This document shows positions 21,892 to 35,534 of a stretch of DNA of 64,000 nucleotides, piece by piece. The notes under the pieces are model-generated. The model was not told where the DNA came from, searched no databases, and was given only the letters and a program-made list of their open reading frames with translations. Position 1 is the stretch's first letter. Each line of letters starts with the position of its first letter. Origin of the DNA: Baylisascaris procyonis (taxonomy: Eukaryota > Nematoda > Chromadorea > Rhabditida > Ascarididae); the NCBI GenBank assembly GCA_037389465.1, contig JAZARR010000188.1, positions 2,507,501-2,571,500 of the forward strand, read 5' to 3'. The translations under genes and the position numbers were made by a program.

Positions 21892-23940
21892 AGTCAAACT
21901 GTCATTCATCCAGTCTCTCTTTTCACTATCGACGAAACGACGGCTGAAAAATCTCTAATCTTGTCTTCACCCTGAGGTTTTTAATTTTGAAAGGGGTCAA
22001 AAAGCGTTGAATGTGCAAAAGAAGGACTTGAGGAATTGATTCGCTTTTGTCCTTACCATCTACCTGAGTGAACTTTTTGAAAACTGAAGAAATTTTATAT
22101 GTTAGGAAATAAAATCAAAAGGTATTAATCCAAGGTTATTCGAGCATGCGATCATCTCAACCGAACGATGGTCATTCCATTTTACCAAAGACCTCTCTCC
22201 ATTCTTCAACTCACTAAAGACCTCTTTCCTTCATGATTTACATCGTAAATGCCATGATATGTCCATCGAGGCTCAACATTCCGTAGATAAACAGTATGAA
22301 ATGAAATTACTGTTCATTTATCAAGTAAGAGAAATAATTTTTGACGTCTTCACAATGGTTTTGGATGCTGTCTTGTCGTAGTAAAGACTCTTGGAGGGTC
22401 ATTGCTTTTCAGAGTATAGAAGAGATTTTTTTCCTGTTTTAATTGGTTAGATTTATGAATCCGAGAAAGAGATTTCAAAAAATTCGCCTCTTATATTTCT
22501 ATATGCGATAAAGAAGAAGTCTGACGCATGTAGAGCGGGATTCCTTTCATTTTCAAAAAAATACAATTTTGATTTGAATTCAGACTAAAATAAAATACAT
22601 AAGGAAGTGCCAAAATTGAACAGCATCAATTAATTTCTTTTTGAATGATAGGTGAATGACAATGAAATCATTTGATGAAAAAATTAATGGACGTCCCTGG
22701 CCAAATAATCCACTAAGTGGTCACTAAACAATAGGTCACTCAATAAAAATAAAGAAAAGAATGCAAGCTAAAAATACGGTAATCAGAGGAAGTGAAAATA
22801 CGATTATGAATTCGAATATCGCTAAACGATTCTTAAAGAAAAGAATTTCATTCAACAACTTCCTTCGAAAGAAATCCCAATAAAACGCATAAAATAGCCT
22901 CCATCTCATTTAAGAGTATATTTTCGTTGAGATTTTTAACTTAAGAAACTCCTATGATCCCATCTGACCACATTAAAGTTCACAACGTTAGGCTTATTCG
23001 TTAAGAGCTAAAAATGCTACATTTTCCGCTTGCATGGCATGAGAAAAATGTAGCATTATAAAAGCTCAACACCTTTAAAAGTAGTAAAATTCTTAGAGAA
23101 AATAGAAATAAAAAATTCCGCTTAATTTCGAAAATACAAAAAAAAAATAAAAAATTAAAAAAATAAAATTTCTTTTGAATTTTTATGGGCATATTGAATA
23201 TTTCGAGATATTTGAAAAATACTTAAGCGAAAATGAATGTAGTGCTGATCATCAGTATAACAAAAGTACTGATATAGGTTGTTATTTGATAGATGAAAAC
23301 GAGAATCTCCATCATAATTCATCAAATAATGAAAAAAAGAGAAAAAATATAGATTAAATCGTATTAAAAATTCAACATCTTATATCCCTTATATATCTTC
23401 AACCTGAACTGAATTTTAGCACGCCGAATTTGATTCTTCGATGAAGTTGAGCACAACTTTAACTATAAGGATCGATACGAATTAGAATTTCTGTATTGTA
23501 GTTGTATATGCGCTCCGAAAGTGGCTATCGATGAAGTAAAGTGAAAAATTTTCAACACATTTTGCTGGAATTAAGAATCCACCCTATTAAAATTCATAAA
23601 TTAATCGATCACATCGAAATAATCAAAGCTATCAAATTTTCTTTGGTTTTGCAAATTGAAATCACCGAATAAACAGACATTCGAGGACGGACATATACAT
23701 TTCGGCAGGTGTGATGGTAAATAATGCCTCCTTTTAAAGAAAAAAATTTAGAGGATATGCATGAAGGGGACGGTGATGGGTAACACCCAATGAAATACTT
23801 GATATTGCGAATGCGAACAAATCGTTATCAAATGAAAACCCCAAATAGTTGCTAGAATTTCCGAGATTTTCCATGGGAATACTTTCAAAAATGGATACAT
23901 CGATTGAAGAGTTTGGCGTAAAATCATTTGAGAAAACATT
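21892..23940. other. Outron or upstream region of actin C
   Basis: No gene is supported. A 60-codon acidic, Asn-rich plus-strand frame at 23175-23357 has no recognisable domain. GACCTCTCTCC/GACCTCTTTCC is a small imperfect repeat near 22190-22230. Confidence 0.45.
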
Positions 23941-24290
23941 TGAGGTTAGTAATAGTCGATTGGGAGGGAGGTGAAGGAGAGAGAGGGGAGGTTAAATGAG
24001 TGAAGCTCATTGAATAGTTCACCGAAACGACAGATCATAAGTGTGAGCTAACGGAGCTACATTTCGCAGCACTGCGCCCTAGATGAAGAGACTAGCTTTT
24101 AGTAGTAGCAAAGAGGGCAGCAATATAGGCTGTGTGCTGTTTTGTGCGTCTTATTACAACAACCAACGCTTGCACATTGCACTGACGCTTCTTTAGCTAG
24201 CAGCCTAGCCATTTCCACGAATCGCATCCAACTATACATCTAAAGATAAACAACAAAAGAAGCATATCGTCGATAGATAATGATAAAATG
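23941..24290 (-). promoter_or_regulatory. act: Conserved noncoding block upstream of actin C
   Basis: About 2.1-2.4 kb upstream of the leader. Plus-strand pieces shared with gene A are TTGAGGTT-GTA, GTGAGCTA (24042), GCAGCACTGCG, TTGCACA, CATTTCCACGAATCG and CATCTAAAGATAAAC (24237). The order matches A and B. It lacks the CAGCTG E-box found there and contains extra sequence, so its regulation may differ. Confidence 0.6.
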
Positions 24291-25347
24291 AGATAAAGAG
24301 AGAAAAAGAGTGCTATTAGAGAAGCACGAATAGTAAATACGAGGATAGGCGAACTTCCGATGTTCTACGATCAACAGCCGTAGCACTAAGAAATTGTGGC
24401 AGGTGTTACGGACGAGGGCGAATAACTTAGAGAGGGCGGCGACTATATATGAAAAGGAAATCCAACGAGTAGACTACGTTAGCGTTCGAATCATTGAGTG
24501 CGATTCCAAGAAAAAACACCATCATAAAGAATGCATCAACAGCACTTAGCACTTTGCAGCGTTGAGTTGATGCTATGAAGGATTACGGAGAAATGACTGC
24601 TTTCTTTTTTGCACTGAAATTTTGCGTAAAATTTTTTTCTGTTTGAAATTGATTCAAGGAATATCCATGAATTATTCGTTTCAATAAATTGTCATTTGCA
24701 CCGTAAAGTGTACTATTCAATGTCGTACCTGTTGGTATGAATATGTTTGTCTGTTTGCCTGCTGAGCAGTTTCAATTCAAAAATCCTTGGAGCTGAAGTC
24801 AATCGTATTTAGTGAGTATATTGTACGTCATAGTATGACAATCTATACCAAATTTCCACACTGATCCGCCCAGTTCGAGGGAAGTTAAAAGTACCTAATT
24901 GCGGAAAAAAATTAGCACATATTTTGCGTCCGTCAGACTTCATTTGTCAAAAAATTCAAAAAGGGCCACCTCAGGTGAGGTGACATGTTCAGGCAATGTT
25001 CCGCATAACTCGCTATTTAATGACAAATTATAAAAGCGGCTAGTCGGAGAAGTGAAATCCAAAAAACGCATATTGTGCTGGCGCATCTGATAAGCTTACC
25101 GCTCTCTTCATTCTGCATTGCTGTATGTTAATGCTAAGCGGATTTGACGAAGAAACGAACCTATGAAAACACATCAACTGAATAATTTGTTTTGATTAAA
25201 GTCACAACAAAATAAAGAAGCAAAGATGATCGTCATTAAGCAACGAGAAGCAAATGACGCTTAGCAGAGATTCTGCAACTTCCTTCTTGACTGGTTAGAA
25301 TTAAATTAATGAAGTCGTTTATTTTTTATATTTTATATTTATATGTG

Positions 25348-25432
<85 letters not shown>

Positions 25433-28400
25433 TGCTTTATTTATTTATTTATTTTTCTATTTATTTATTTATTTATTTATTTATTTATTTGTTTATTTAT
25501 TTGTTTGTTTATATTTATATTTATATCTATATTTATATTTATATTTATATTTATATTTATATTATATTTATATTATATTTATATTTAGAATAACTTTGAA
25601 TGAATTCTTCGAAATTATTCGTTTTATCATCAATGATTATATTTGTGGGTAAGTAAATTTGCATAATACAGAATGTATTGTTTTAACGTTTTGTCCGACT
25701 AAAGTCTCCCATAAGGAAATGCTAGCTGCTTGCTTCAATTGTCCTGTTTATTAATATTAATAACTGAAAGTTTAACAAAATATTTCGTAACATTTTTTAC
25801 TGAATCTTTTTGAGTTTCACAAATATTTAACAACGTTCATTTGTCGTAACTTACCGTTTAACATATAAAAATCACTTTTTGATATTTCTTCGTCATAGAA
25901 TTTGACTGTTATTCTGTAAGACCCACCTAATTCGGGCTTGCTATTAATACTGGGGTATGAGATATGAGATTGCATAATGATAGTCGATCTTCACCTCTAA
26001 GCGCGTATATAAGGTGTGTTCATTTGCTTCCAAACAAAGGCACTGAAGTGTCAATCACCTGCTCGAGCAATAACTTAAGTATTTTTTCCAAACGAATCCT
26101 GTTGTTTTAATAGGATTTCATCCAACAATCACTGACTTAATCATGAAATTGGCAAAGAAATTTGCATATTTTGAATTATTCGAATCGAATCGACATTTAT
26201 TGCACATCATTTCTGATCGGTTCTCAATTCGTATTAGTTCTTGTAGTTCAATGCACTTGTTAAATAGTCATTTTGAATCACTCTTTAAACTTCTCAATAT
26301 ATCTTTTTTTACAATTTATTCGCATCCTTGTGATTTGAAATTTCTTAAGTTTGACGATTCGTATAGATGGAATGATTCGGAAGCAGCCATCGAAGCACTC
26401 CAACAAAGTAAAGAACTGTAGAGTAAGTGTGAGACATCGCATCGCCATCAACGACCTTCTCTTGCCACTTCCATTCAAGCATCCGCATATAAGATGTCCA
26501 TTTTAAAGGTTGTGAGCTAATGTTTGATGAGCAATGACACAAATTTGCTTTGCTCATTAGTCATCAAGCGTTAGTTGCTATCTGATTCGGAGTGAGACTA
26601 AAATAGACGGCTATAGCATATGATGTTATCCATGTAAATATGGGTTGTAAGTCGTTTTAAATGTACCTACTCGATTAGGTACGCTATGAATTTTGTAAAG
26701 GTAAACCTTTATTGCCGTTTCTTACCGTTCACTTCTCATTAATAGCTCTATCGTCAATTCTTTATTTTCTATGGTTTTACAGATGAAGCGATAAGTGTTT
26801 GAACATTGTGGGGTCAACAACTATCCACTTTCATTTGTATATGGATGTGAAAATTACACTGCTTTCAGGGTTTCGAATCCAACTTCAACATAACCACTAA
26901 TTTTCACTCAACGTTTATTCTGTAATAAGATCGAGTGAGAAAAAAGTTAGAAAGAGGAAGAGAAAGCTTAATTTATAACAATATTTAAATTACGACCGCA
27001 GTACTTAGAAGCATTCGATAAAACCAAATATTGAAAGAACAACAAAATATAGACAGGAGATTAAAAGACAAAATTAATTTATGAAGAATCGTGAATTTTC
27101 TTTAAATAATTTTTGTTTTATAAGTTCTAGAGAAGCTGAAACTAATAGATTCTACCAAACTCGATCCACAATTCTTCGCTGCCGAAAAATATCGAAAAAA
27201 AAGTTCACGATTGAAAGAGGATTGTTGGAAATTGTCGTTACAAAACGAATACGAATGCTGTTATATTGCACTATGTTGTTTGTTTGAATAAATCACAGCG
27301 TTCATTGTCAAATACCGCCTCCGAATGAGTTTTAGCTTGTTTAGTTAGTACTCAAAGACCTCAGGTGACCATCATCAATAGTTAGTACTAAGTGCAAATT
27401 TCTGCGCTTCATCTATTTCTCTAGTTTGCTTAACGTAATCATCACATAAAATATTTCTGTCTTAAAAAAAAAATTTGCTTACATATGTGGAGCAAATAAA
27501 TATTCATTCATCTTTCTATAAAAAAATCTGTTGCTTTCTTCTATTGCATTTTTACGTTTCAATTTTATTTGATGGTCGAGTTGTGAAGTGAAGCGATAGA
27601 CGCGTTTCCCCGTTTAAAATTTTGGAAGTTTTTATTTCTTATTTTAAGAATTTAAAAAAAAATACAACCCTTCAGGCAATGATAATAGCACCGTCCTCTC
27701 TCCCCTCGTCTTGATTGTTATTTTCGTCAAGAGCAACTGAATGGAAGTTCGCTCTCAAATATTGAATTTAATAGAGTAAAGTTAAATATTTGACAACTCA
27801 TCAGGTTTTATTTTAAAAAAAAACATACAATGGGAAATATTCCGAAATATTTCCGGCAAATAACTGAAAAATTAGTTCTCAACTAAAAAAAGTAATTTTG
27901 AAAGCCAACGAACCTTTAATGCAAATAATTTTCCGGTCTACGGTTATCGTCATATATCGTCGTTTTTGTGGTACTTCGATATTAAATTTGCTTGAAGTTA
28001 AATAAGTTAACTTAGGTTGAGCGGTTTAAAAAAAACCGCTACACGTATAAATGAGATGATAACTGCAATTACCTACGAAAAACTATTCGCACCTTCCAAA
28101 AAACATTCCTTTTGATTGTCTTCTGAATTAAAAATCGAAATTCAACGATACTTTTGGTACTCGCTGCATTTTATCAAGGTTCAACGGTATCCGGTATAAT
28201 AAACTTCCGGTGCTTGAGGGCAAATAATGCGTCATAAAGAAAGCGATCAATGAGGGCGGCTAAGAGCATATCCAGTCCAGTCTATTGACAGCTATACTTT
28301 GGTAAACATCAAATATTACGTCTTGAACTCATCTGCCTACACTTTTTTATTTTTAGACTCTTTTTCTATTAGCTGATTAGCACTCAATAGCGTAAATAAT

Positions 28401-28891
28401 AATAACAAATATTTCGATGTTTGAATCCATAAAAATTAGTGCTAGTTTAATTATCATCAATTTCATCTTAAAAACAAACAAAAAGCTGCGAAATAAATGT
28501 TGAATAATATCCTTTCTCACTATCTAAGCCCCAAAAATTGAAAGATTTAAAGCTAAAACCTTCTATCATCTCACTTGCTCTAAATTATGATCTCCGAATG
28601 AAATATTTTGTACGGCATATTTCTTTCTCCATTCAAAAAAAAAACCTCTTTAATTAATCGTATGAGAATCGTTCATCGTACTTTATATAAAAGAATAGCT
28701 TTATTTGTCTCAAATCATCTATAGATAAGAAGAACGAAATTTTTACTAAATATTCTAGCCGACATGCGATAAATAGAAAATTGTGAACCTTTGTCTAAAA
28801 TGGATTTATGCCAGGATGCTCAGCCATAATATAATTGCTATTACTTACAAGCGATAAGATCGGAGCTTTAAATGGAAAATTACAAGCAAAT
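24291..28891. other. Intergenic region
   Basis: AT-rich, no supported gene. The only structured element is the (TA)n/(TTTA)n tract listed next. A 92-codon plus frame at 26143-26421 has no domain and no splice context. Confidence 0.5.
25349..25590. repeat. Compound microsatellite (TA)n then (TTTA)n and (TTTATA)n
   Basis: About 80 bp of TA interrupted once by a GCA, then about 150 bp of TTTA units grading into TTTATA units. The apparent open frames here (Ile-Tyr and Leu-Phe runs) are artefacts of the repeat. Confidence 0.95.
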
Positions 28892-29215
28892 CTAGTCTAT
28901 ATCAACTATGCTAAAGCGTTCACTATTGTAAGCAACTTAAATCTTCGACAAAAAATATGAATGCTTTCTTAAATAAATCAAAATTTTTGGAGTTTTGGAG
29001 TTTGGAGTAGATTATGCAAGGCTGAGGTTGAAGTTTGGCTCTCTATGGACTCTGAAGTGCTCATTGAGATAAAATCAAGGTAATGATACTCACTTAGTTT
29101 TCATACTCTACATAGACGATGCTGCCAACAAATTATCCAATATCTGGAAGCAATTTGTAGATGACTTAAAAATTTGCCACCTGTTGTGCGAATTCACTAT
29201 CGTATTCCACATGTT
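28892..29215 (+). pseudogene. Decayed LINE reverse transcriptase fragment
   Basis: One frame reads LVYINYAKAFTIVSNLNLRQ, matching the non-LTR reverse transcriptase motif YxDxxKAFDxV. About 200 bp on, another reads QGNDTHLVFILYIDDAAN and then KQFVDDLKICHLL, matching QGxxLSPxLFxLYxDD and the catalytic F-DD loop (FVDD kept). Stops and frame changes lie between, so it cannot make protein. In an intact element the enzyme copies RNA into DNA at the target site. The family (CR1-, RTE- or jockey-like) cannot be settled from this piece. Confidence 0.7.
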
Positions 29216-29481
29216 GTAAAAAGACCTCTATGTTTTAACCAATCGCAAAACTAGCAGTCTGATATTTCACAGCGTAAATGTCAAATTTTGCAGATCAATT
29301 TTCGCCAACGAATGCTCCCGCCGATTCGATGGCAAACTTTCATTGACCTTTGATGATTGTTATTGAAGATTCGATTGTAAAAATTTTAGTTGGCACCTTT
29401 TCTTTTAGAAACTTTTGACTAAAACATTTACGGTTGTCAATAATACAAAGTATGCATTACATTATAAGTACTTCACTCATT

Positions 29482-29484
<3 letters not shown>

Positions 29485-29525
<41 letters not shown>
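29485..29525. repeat. (AT)n microsatellite
   Basis: About 20 uninterrupted TA units. Confidence 0.95.
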
Positions 29526-29527
<2 letters not shown>

Positions 29528-29940
29528 GCTCATTACTTCAGAATGGGATAAGTGTTACCACGCAATGACTACAAGGACACATTTTCATCGCGAAACTATG
29601 TCATATATAAGAGGGCTTCGCCGAAATTGGCAGACAATGGTGTGAGCATTTCCTCACGCCACTGCTGGACTCCACAGTGATCAAGACTGCTGTCATTAAC
29701 TTTGAAGAAAGGATTACTGTTGAGGATGCATCTCGCAGTAAGACGTCCACTGGGCTTCATGGCATTCAGACGGAATTGCGTTGATCAGTGTTTATTGTGA
29801 TGTTCAATTATGATCGCCTTCAAATAAAATTTTTTTTTTAAATTTTCCAGAAGGATTTAGAACTCGTAGAGTTACATCTCCATCAACAACGCAGTGTTAC
29901 TTCTGGGTCACCCTGTATATAGGCCATGTACATCTCCATA
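29526..29940. other. Possible relic of a mobile element
   Basis: A frame at about 29615-29783 reads FAEIGRQWCEHFLTPLLDST and on to a stop. It is followed by GGGTCACCCTGTATATAGG at 29907-29926, similar in style to mariner-type terminal repeats. No partner repeat or transposase motif was found, so the assignment is weak. Confidence 0.2.
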
Positions 29941-32900
29941 CTGACCTAAACTGTGATCGACAAAATTTAAAAAAAAAATGAATTGAAGTTAATCTAAGAA
30001 GAGACCAATTATTACGTGTTGATCGACACGGGACGCTAAAACTGCAAACACTATAGGAAAAAAATATTCAGAAAGATCTGTATTTGGCTACTTTGATAAG
30101 AAAATCTCTCAAAGCTTTGCATGTTAATTTCGCAGCATCCGACGGTATTGAGCGTTGTACTTTAGATTTGTCTAGATCAGAAATGCTCATAACATTAAAA
30201 TTTTTATCCATTTACTATTCAGTAAAATAGCACAGAATATCGATGTAATTTGTTGATTCTCTCAGCATTTTATTTTATTTACTAGATGATTACGTAACGA
30301 TTGACTGGTTTCAACTAACGGCACATGGCTGCTTGTATACAAATAGAAGAAAAGACCCAAATAGCATAGAGAATAGACAAACATGAAACAGGAAAACATA
30401 AAAAAACGAGTCGAGTCAATGAGAAATTAAGTTAATCGAAGAGTTGGTGAGAAAAAGATATTTTCAAATATTTCCATCCAAAGAACATAGGAATACAAGC
30501 GATCACAATTTTTCATGATAGATTATCTTATTGTTTAATAGTGGGAATGCATAGAAATTATTTCCATATATTAGACTAGCAACTTTCATCCAATATTTTT
30601 ACTTCATCAGTCTCGATCCTCTTACTGAGTGAGGCCAACCGGAAATAAGAGAATTGAAATTGCCAAATTAACCCATAGATAAATTCGTACGCTTCAGCTA
30701 AGTTTTTCAAATAAAAGTAATGATTATCTTGCCTGACTGAATCTATAGTTATAGATGAAGGATATTTGATAGAATTTTGGCAATATTTACCAATATAGGT
30801 GTATGTATTAACTAAATGAGATGAATATTTGTGATTTTTCCACCACAATAAAAGTACAGTTATAAAGCATTATAGAATTTAATATATCTAGGAGAATCCC
30901 TAAATTATTCATCATTGCTATATTTCTAATCTTTTGTCTAAATAGTGAACGTCGATTGTTCATAGTGATTGGCATCGAACTGATGGCATTTTGTGAGAGC
31001 TACAGATATTTGCATATTATCATATCAGTTAAAGATCGGATCAAAATAATGCTGCTAATAAATAACATATAAATTTTTCTTTGAAAAGGAAAAGTATAGT
31101 TTGCATCCATCATCGATAAATAATAAAAGAACGATCAGTCCAATAATCGAATCTTTGAAGTATTTCGGATGTATATTGTTCAATATAAGAACCTCAAATA
31201 AAAAAGTATGCCGAATGGTTGCTGATACAGCAACTTCAAATAGCATCACTCATACACGGCTCATTTACATTCCATGAACTATAATAGTGAAGTTCTACTA
31301 GATCGTCAAATGTCCGTCATCACGGATATCAACAAACACTATCCGGAAATCATCCATTGATGGACAGCATTGTTTTAGCTTGGGCTCAAACCGATACTCA
31401 AATATTTACCACTCACGTTTAACCCGGTAGCCTAGTACACTTACCACTATAATCAACAACTTTTCCCACTATTTGTAGCCTCATGATCAACGAAACCACC
31501 GTAATATTTACCGTATCCCACTAACAGACCATTCGAATAACCTCTGTTCATTTCGTCACATTGGATATTAGTTCACATTGGTTAGTGGATCATATTTAAC
31601 GTCACTATTTATCTTTTCTATGCTGATAGAACTTTCATCAACATTGAAATGAATCTTAGTGGGTACTGTAACGACAGTATGAAAGGAGTCACTAGTATTT
31701 TAAATTCCCTCGTTGAATTATTTCAGGAGATTCGTAATTCCTCTATTCGATTATGAGTGAGCAAATTGAAAGAGAATTTTACAACTTGAATGGCAATTCG
31801 GTATTAATCGGGTATCTTTTATGAGTGATGATTACAAGACTTAAACCTGAATAATTTCTAAAACGAACTGGTGTTCAACAATGGGGGATTGGCAGGAATG
31901 GGGCAGGGGGACGGAAGGAGGAAGGAAGGGAGGGAGAGAAGGTGACAAGACTCCGCACCCTTGCAATACGAAAATGAAAGCTATATAGTACTAGATGAGC
32001 ATCCCTGCACGACGAACTTTAGTCTCACTTGAAAAAATCTTGGCAAAATGCCGAAAATTTCATGGTTTCTGGCGATTCTTTTCATAAAATTTTCCACGTT
32101 TTTTTTTATCTCTAATCGTAATAGTAATATAATTTCTTAATTATACTAGAATTAAGAAAACCGTATCTAAGTAGTACAGTAAACATAATAATCGATATTC
32201 TATTTTTGAAAGATTGAAGCATGAAAAGAGCATGAGAAAAAGAGAGTAAGCAGATATAAATGTTTACTTAATAATGAGAATAGAAAAATTTGAATATTAT
32301 TTGATAAATGAATTTAAAAAATTTAATGAAAAAAAAATGTTTCAATAAACGGGATCATTAGTCGCACAGTTGTCAAATCTATCTGGGCAAGTCTTGAATC
32401 CGAAATATTTTACGCATCTTGTTCTATCCAAGAACTTGTTTGTTGCCTTATTGCAGGTTACTTCCTTAATATACAGAAATTTGTTTCCGACCTCTTACTC
32501 CCAATAAGCCTGGTCCTTCAAGGGCACATGGTACAGGTATTGCCAACTCTCGATCTATACCTGTTCTATTCAAGGACGGATCTAGGATATGGGATTGTTC
32601 TCGAGAGTTTTGATTTTTAGCTGCAAGAGATTGCATGTTGCTCCTCATTCGTTGCCTGCCTACCGTATAAAAATGCTGGATCGCGGTAGTTTCGAAATCT
32701 TTCAGCTCCGCCTTTTTTTTTTCTTGTATTTCTAATGCAAAAATCGGGCGACATCAATGAAGCATTAGGCTTCTTTACCTTTTATCAGTTCTTCATATTT
32801 CTTACTTACTTATCAGTTTTGTTGTCATTTTGTGGCAACGTTTTCGTCGATATTCATCGCTTTACGATGTTGGGAAACTATTTTCCCGCATAGATGAAGG

Positions 32901-35360
32901 TTAATTAAAAGGTAAGGTATGAATTTTAATTTGTTACTTTGGAGAGTGGTAGTAATCGAATCATGGAATTATTCATATTCATAATGAGATACAGTGGGAG
33001 AAGAACGTTGACCCTGTAAACCGTTCGCAAACTGTTGTTTTTTTTTTTTGGCTCAAATTCTATATTATGAGTCATGTGATCCAGAATCTTTTTCGCATCT
33101 CTCACTTCCTCCTTTAAGGCAGCTATTCTGCCTCTTATGAGACAGCTGATAAGGATGCCCTTCAATGGTCGGGGTTTTTTTCGCAAAAATTGATTTCTGA
33201 TGTAGAGGCTGAAGAAAATTCATGCGAGAAATCCTATCTTGCTTGAAGCTCGGGCCATATCTAACCTAAAAAGCGATATTTCTTACCGTCATTTCCCTAA
33301 AATGCCCTATATTCACATTCATAACCGTGACTAGTCATATGGGTAATTAAAGTGAGACTTTCATTTGGGTAGTTGTCAGAGTTGTGTGACTCAAAAATTG
33401 CTGTCCTCTTCAGCAACCCATTCTGAAAAATGAATTGTATAGCGCAAAAACCATCGAATTATTGATGACATCAATGTATAAACATTCATGGAAATTTGAT
33501 GAAACCGAGTCCTGGTTACATGTGGAGCCACTACCAGGATGAATCCATGACATGAAGAGGTAAGAACTAGTGGGCGTGAATAAGCAACGTCATCGTTGCC
33601 ACTTAAGAACGCCCTGTCAGCATATCATCACAGGTTTAAGCCGATCGTTCTAACTGATGACTGGGATCGGATTATCGGATTTAATCATACCACATTCACT
33701 ATGCTTTTCGTCCGTAGGCATATGTTGAGATTGGTTTAATAGCAATGGATGGGAGGTATGCGACACCTATAACCTTTAAGGCTTTTATATAGGGGGATTT
33801 TTGATTTTTACAAAAAAGGGCGTTGAATAACTCCACTTTGAGTCTATAACACTTTGAGTCTCCGCTTACCTCTCTGCATTGTTCCATCTTAGGCTTTGAT
33901 GATGCTTGCTGGAAAATTTTACCAAGAAATCACCAGGTATATTTGGTCGCCACTTCTTTCTAATTATTGTGTGACAAACGTTACCCAAGATTTAAAATCA
34001 CTTAATTACCCTCAACAACCAACGTATTGAGCGCTTTTATTCTGCCATTTAGCCTGCATCTTTTTTTTTTCTTCATCTTTCCCATTTCGACTGAAATGGA
34101 TGAGTCGGTCCTATAAACCGATTCCTCGGCACCGGAAATGATTGCTGCGTTAAAAGTACTGAGGACACAAGGTTTTCATGTTTCGGAATTTTAAATACTG
34201 GTTATAATTTTTTTTTTAACTGTTATTTTGCTCGCCATGGAATCTCTCCACTTTTTTGATGATTTCTATAAGGGGCTAAATTTTAGCTCAGGGAATTAGC
34301 TCATAGCAGCTGACTTAACGCTAGCAAAATACAGGTTAAATTTAGCACAACTTCAGCTCGAATTTAGCCAAGCTCGTAGAAATAGGTTTGGCAGGAGACC
34401 TGTTTGTTAGGCGCAGCCAAATATTAGCCGATTTATTGCAAACAAACGGAAGCTTAATTGCGCAATGCGCTGTTGTTTGCATATTCCTAAGGGCATCGGT
34501 GAAAGCGAATTTTTCATCGAAAACTGAAAGGTTTTAGTTTGTTCTGAAGGAGCTACAATTTGTAGTGCAATGATTTGTTGTGCCTTACGCATTACGGTAA
34601 CATACGGTGGGTACTACTGAAACGGTAAAACCTACTATACAAGGTTGTTGTATAGTACTGCATAAATTCAATTCAAAAAAAAGTGGTCGTTGTTGCAATT
34701 TTTTTTAATTTTTTAAGTTTTTGAGTCCCATATCGAACCATATTTCCGTTAGTGGTAAGTTGTTCTGCTGTAGGTAAGGAGGGTTTAGAGCAGTCCTGAT
34801 AAATCTAGCAGCACAGGTGAATTAAAAATGAGAATGAAATCTTTTCTCAAAAATATCTATGCATATTGGTGCACGGGGCAAATTTTATAAAACATTCCGC
34901 TCTGCGATAGCATCGAATTGATCGTTTTTCTAACTTTTTTAACATTACTACAAATTGACTTTATATATCTCATATGCGATTGTGAGAAAATTTTCAATTC
35001 TTTTTGAATAGGATATATTTTGAATGTTTTTATTTTTTATATATACTAATATATGCGAAAATATTTCGAATATATAAAAACCAAGCAATCTCCCAGAAAT
35101 GTTCAACAATTTTTATGCGATACATAGAATTTATGCATCATAAAATCTACTGCGTTAAGTGTAAGTGATTCTACAAAAGTGAGGCTATAGCTTTATTTTA
35201 TAAGAAAAATTTTCATCGATCTTATTGCCAGCCGATCGTATTCTTATCGTATTCTCCCTTAATCTACCAGATTTCTATGTGTATTACAAATATTTTTTCC
35301 TCATTTACGGCATATTTTTATTCGTTTATGTTGCCTATCAATCGATGTCATTGAATATGA
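29941..35360. other. Intergenic region upstream of the zinc-finger gene
   Basis: No supported gene, tRNA or large repeat. It holds a G-rich tract (31883-31945, listed) and a region near 34270-34440 where short TTTAGC/ATTAGC motifs recur. Antisense frames at 32466-32648 and 33699-33887 have no recognisable features. Confidence 0.5.
31883..31945 (+). repeat. G-rich, purine-rich tract
   Basis: It contains runs of 5, 4, 5, 3 and 3 G on the plus strand (GGGGGATTGGCAGG, GGGGCAGGGGG, GGGAGGGAG). This fits the pattern for an intramolecular G-quadruplex. It stands out in AT-rich DNA. Function unknown. Confidence 0.6.
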
Positions 35361-35534
35361 TGGTGAATTTCAGAAGAAGTTCTCAATCATCGAGTGCTTC
35401 CAATTGTCTCGTATAAATAATTTCGTATCGTCGATCTCTGAATAATAGCTCTATGGAATAACGTTGGTGATAGATTGGAAGGAAATCGTCACAATATTAT
35501 TCATTAATTTCACGACGAAAAGGATTACTCAAAG
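35361..35534 (+). promoter_or_regulatory. Probable 5' UTR and splice acceptor of the zinc-finger gene
   Basis: GAATTTCAG ends at 35373 and 161 nt lead to the ATG at 35535. The segment has one short upstream frame (ATG GAA TAA). It may be a spliced-leader site. Inferred only. Confidence 0.35.

Noticed and set aside
25309..25652. Three overlapping plus-strand frames rich in Ile-Tyr and Leu-Phe
   Set aside because: They are translations of TA and TTTA microsatellites, not proteins. The same holds for frames over 40481-40530 and 60180-60245.
29907..29926. Mariner-type terminal repeat
   Set aside because: Only one end with a loose resemblance was seen, with no partner repeat or transposase. Mentioned with low confidence, not called as a transposon.
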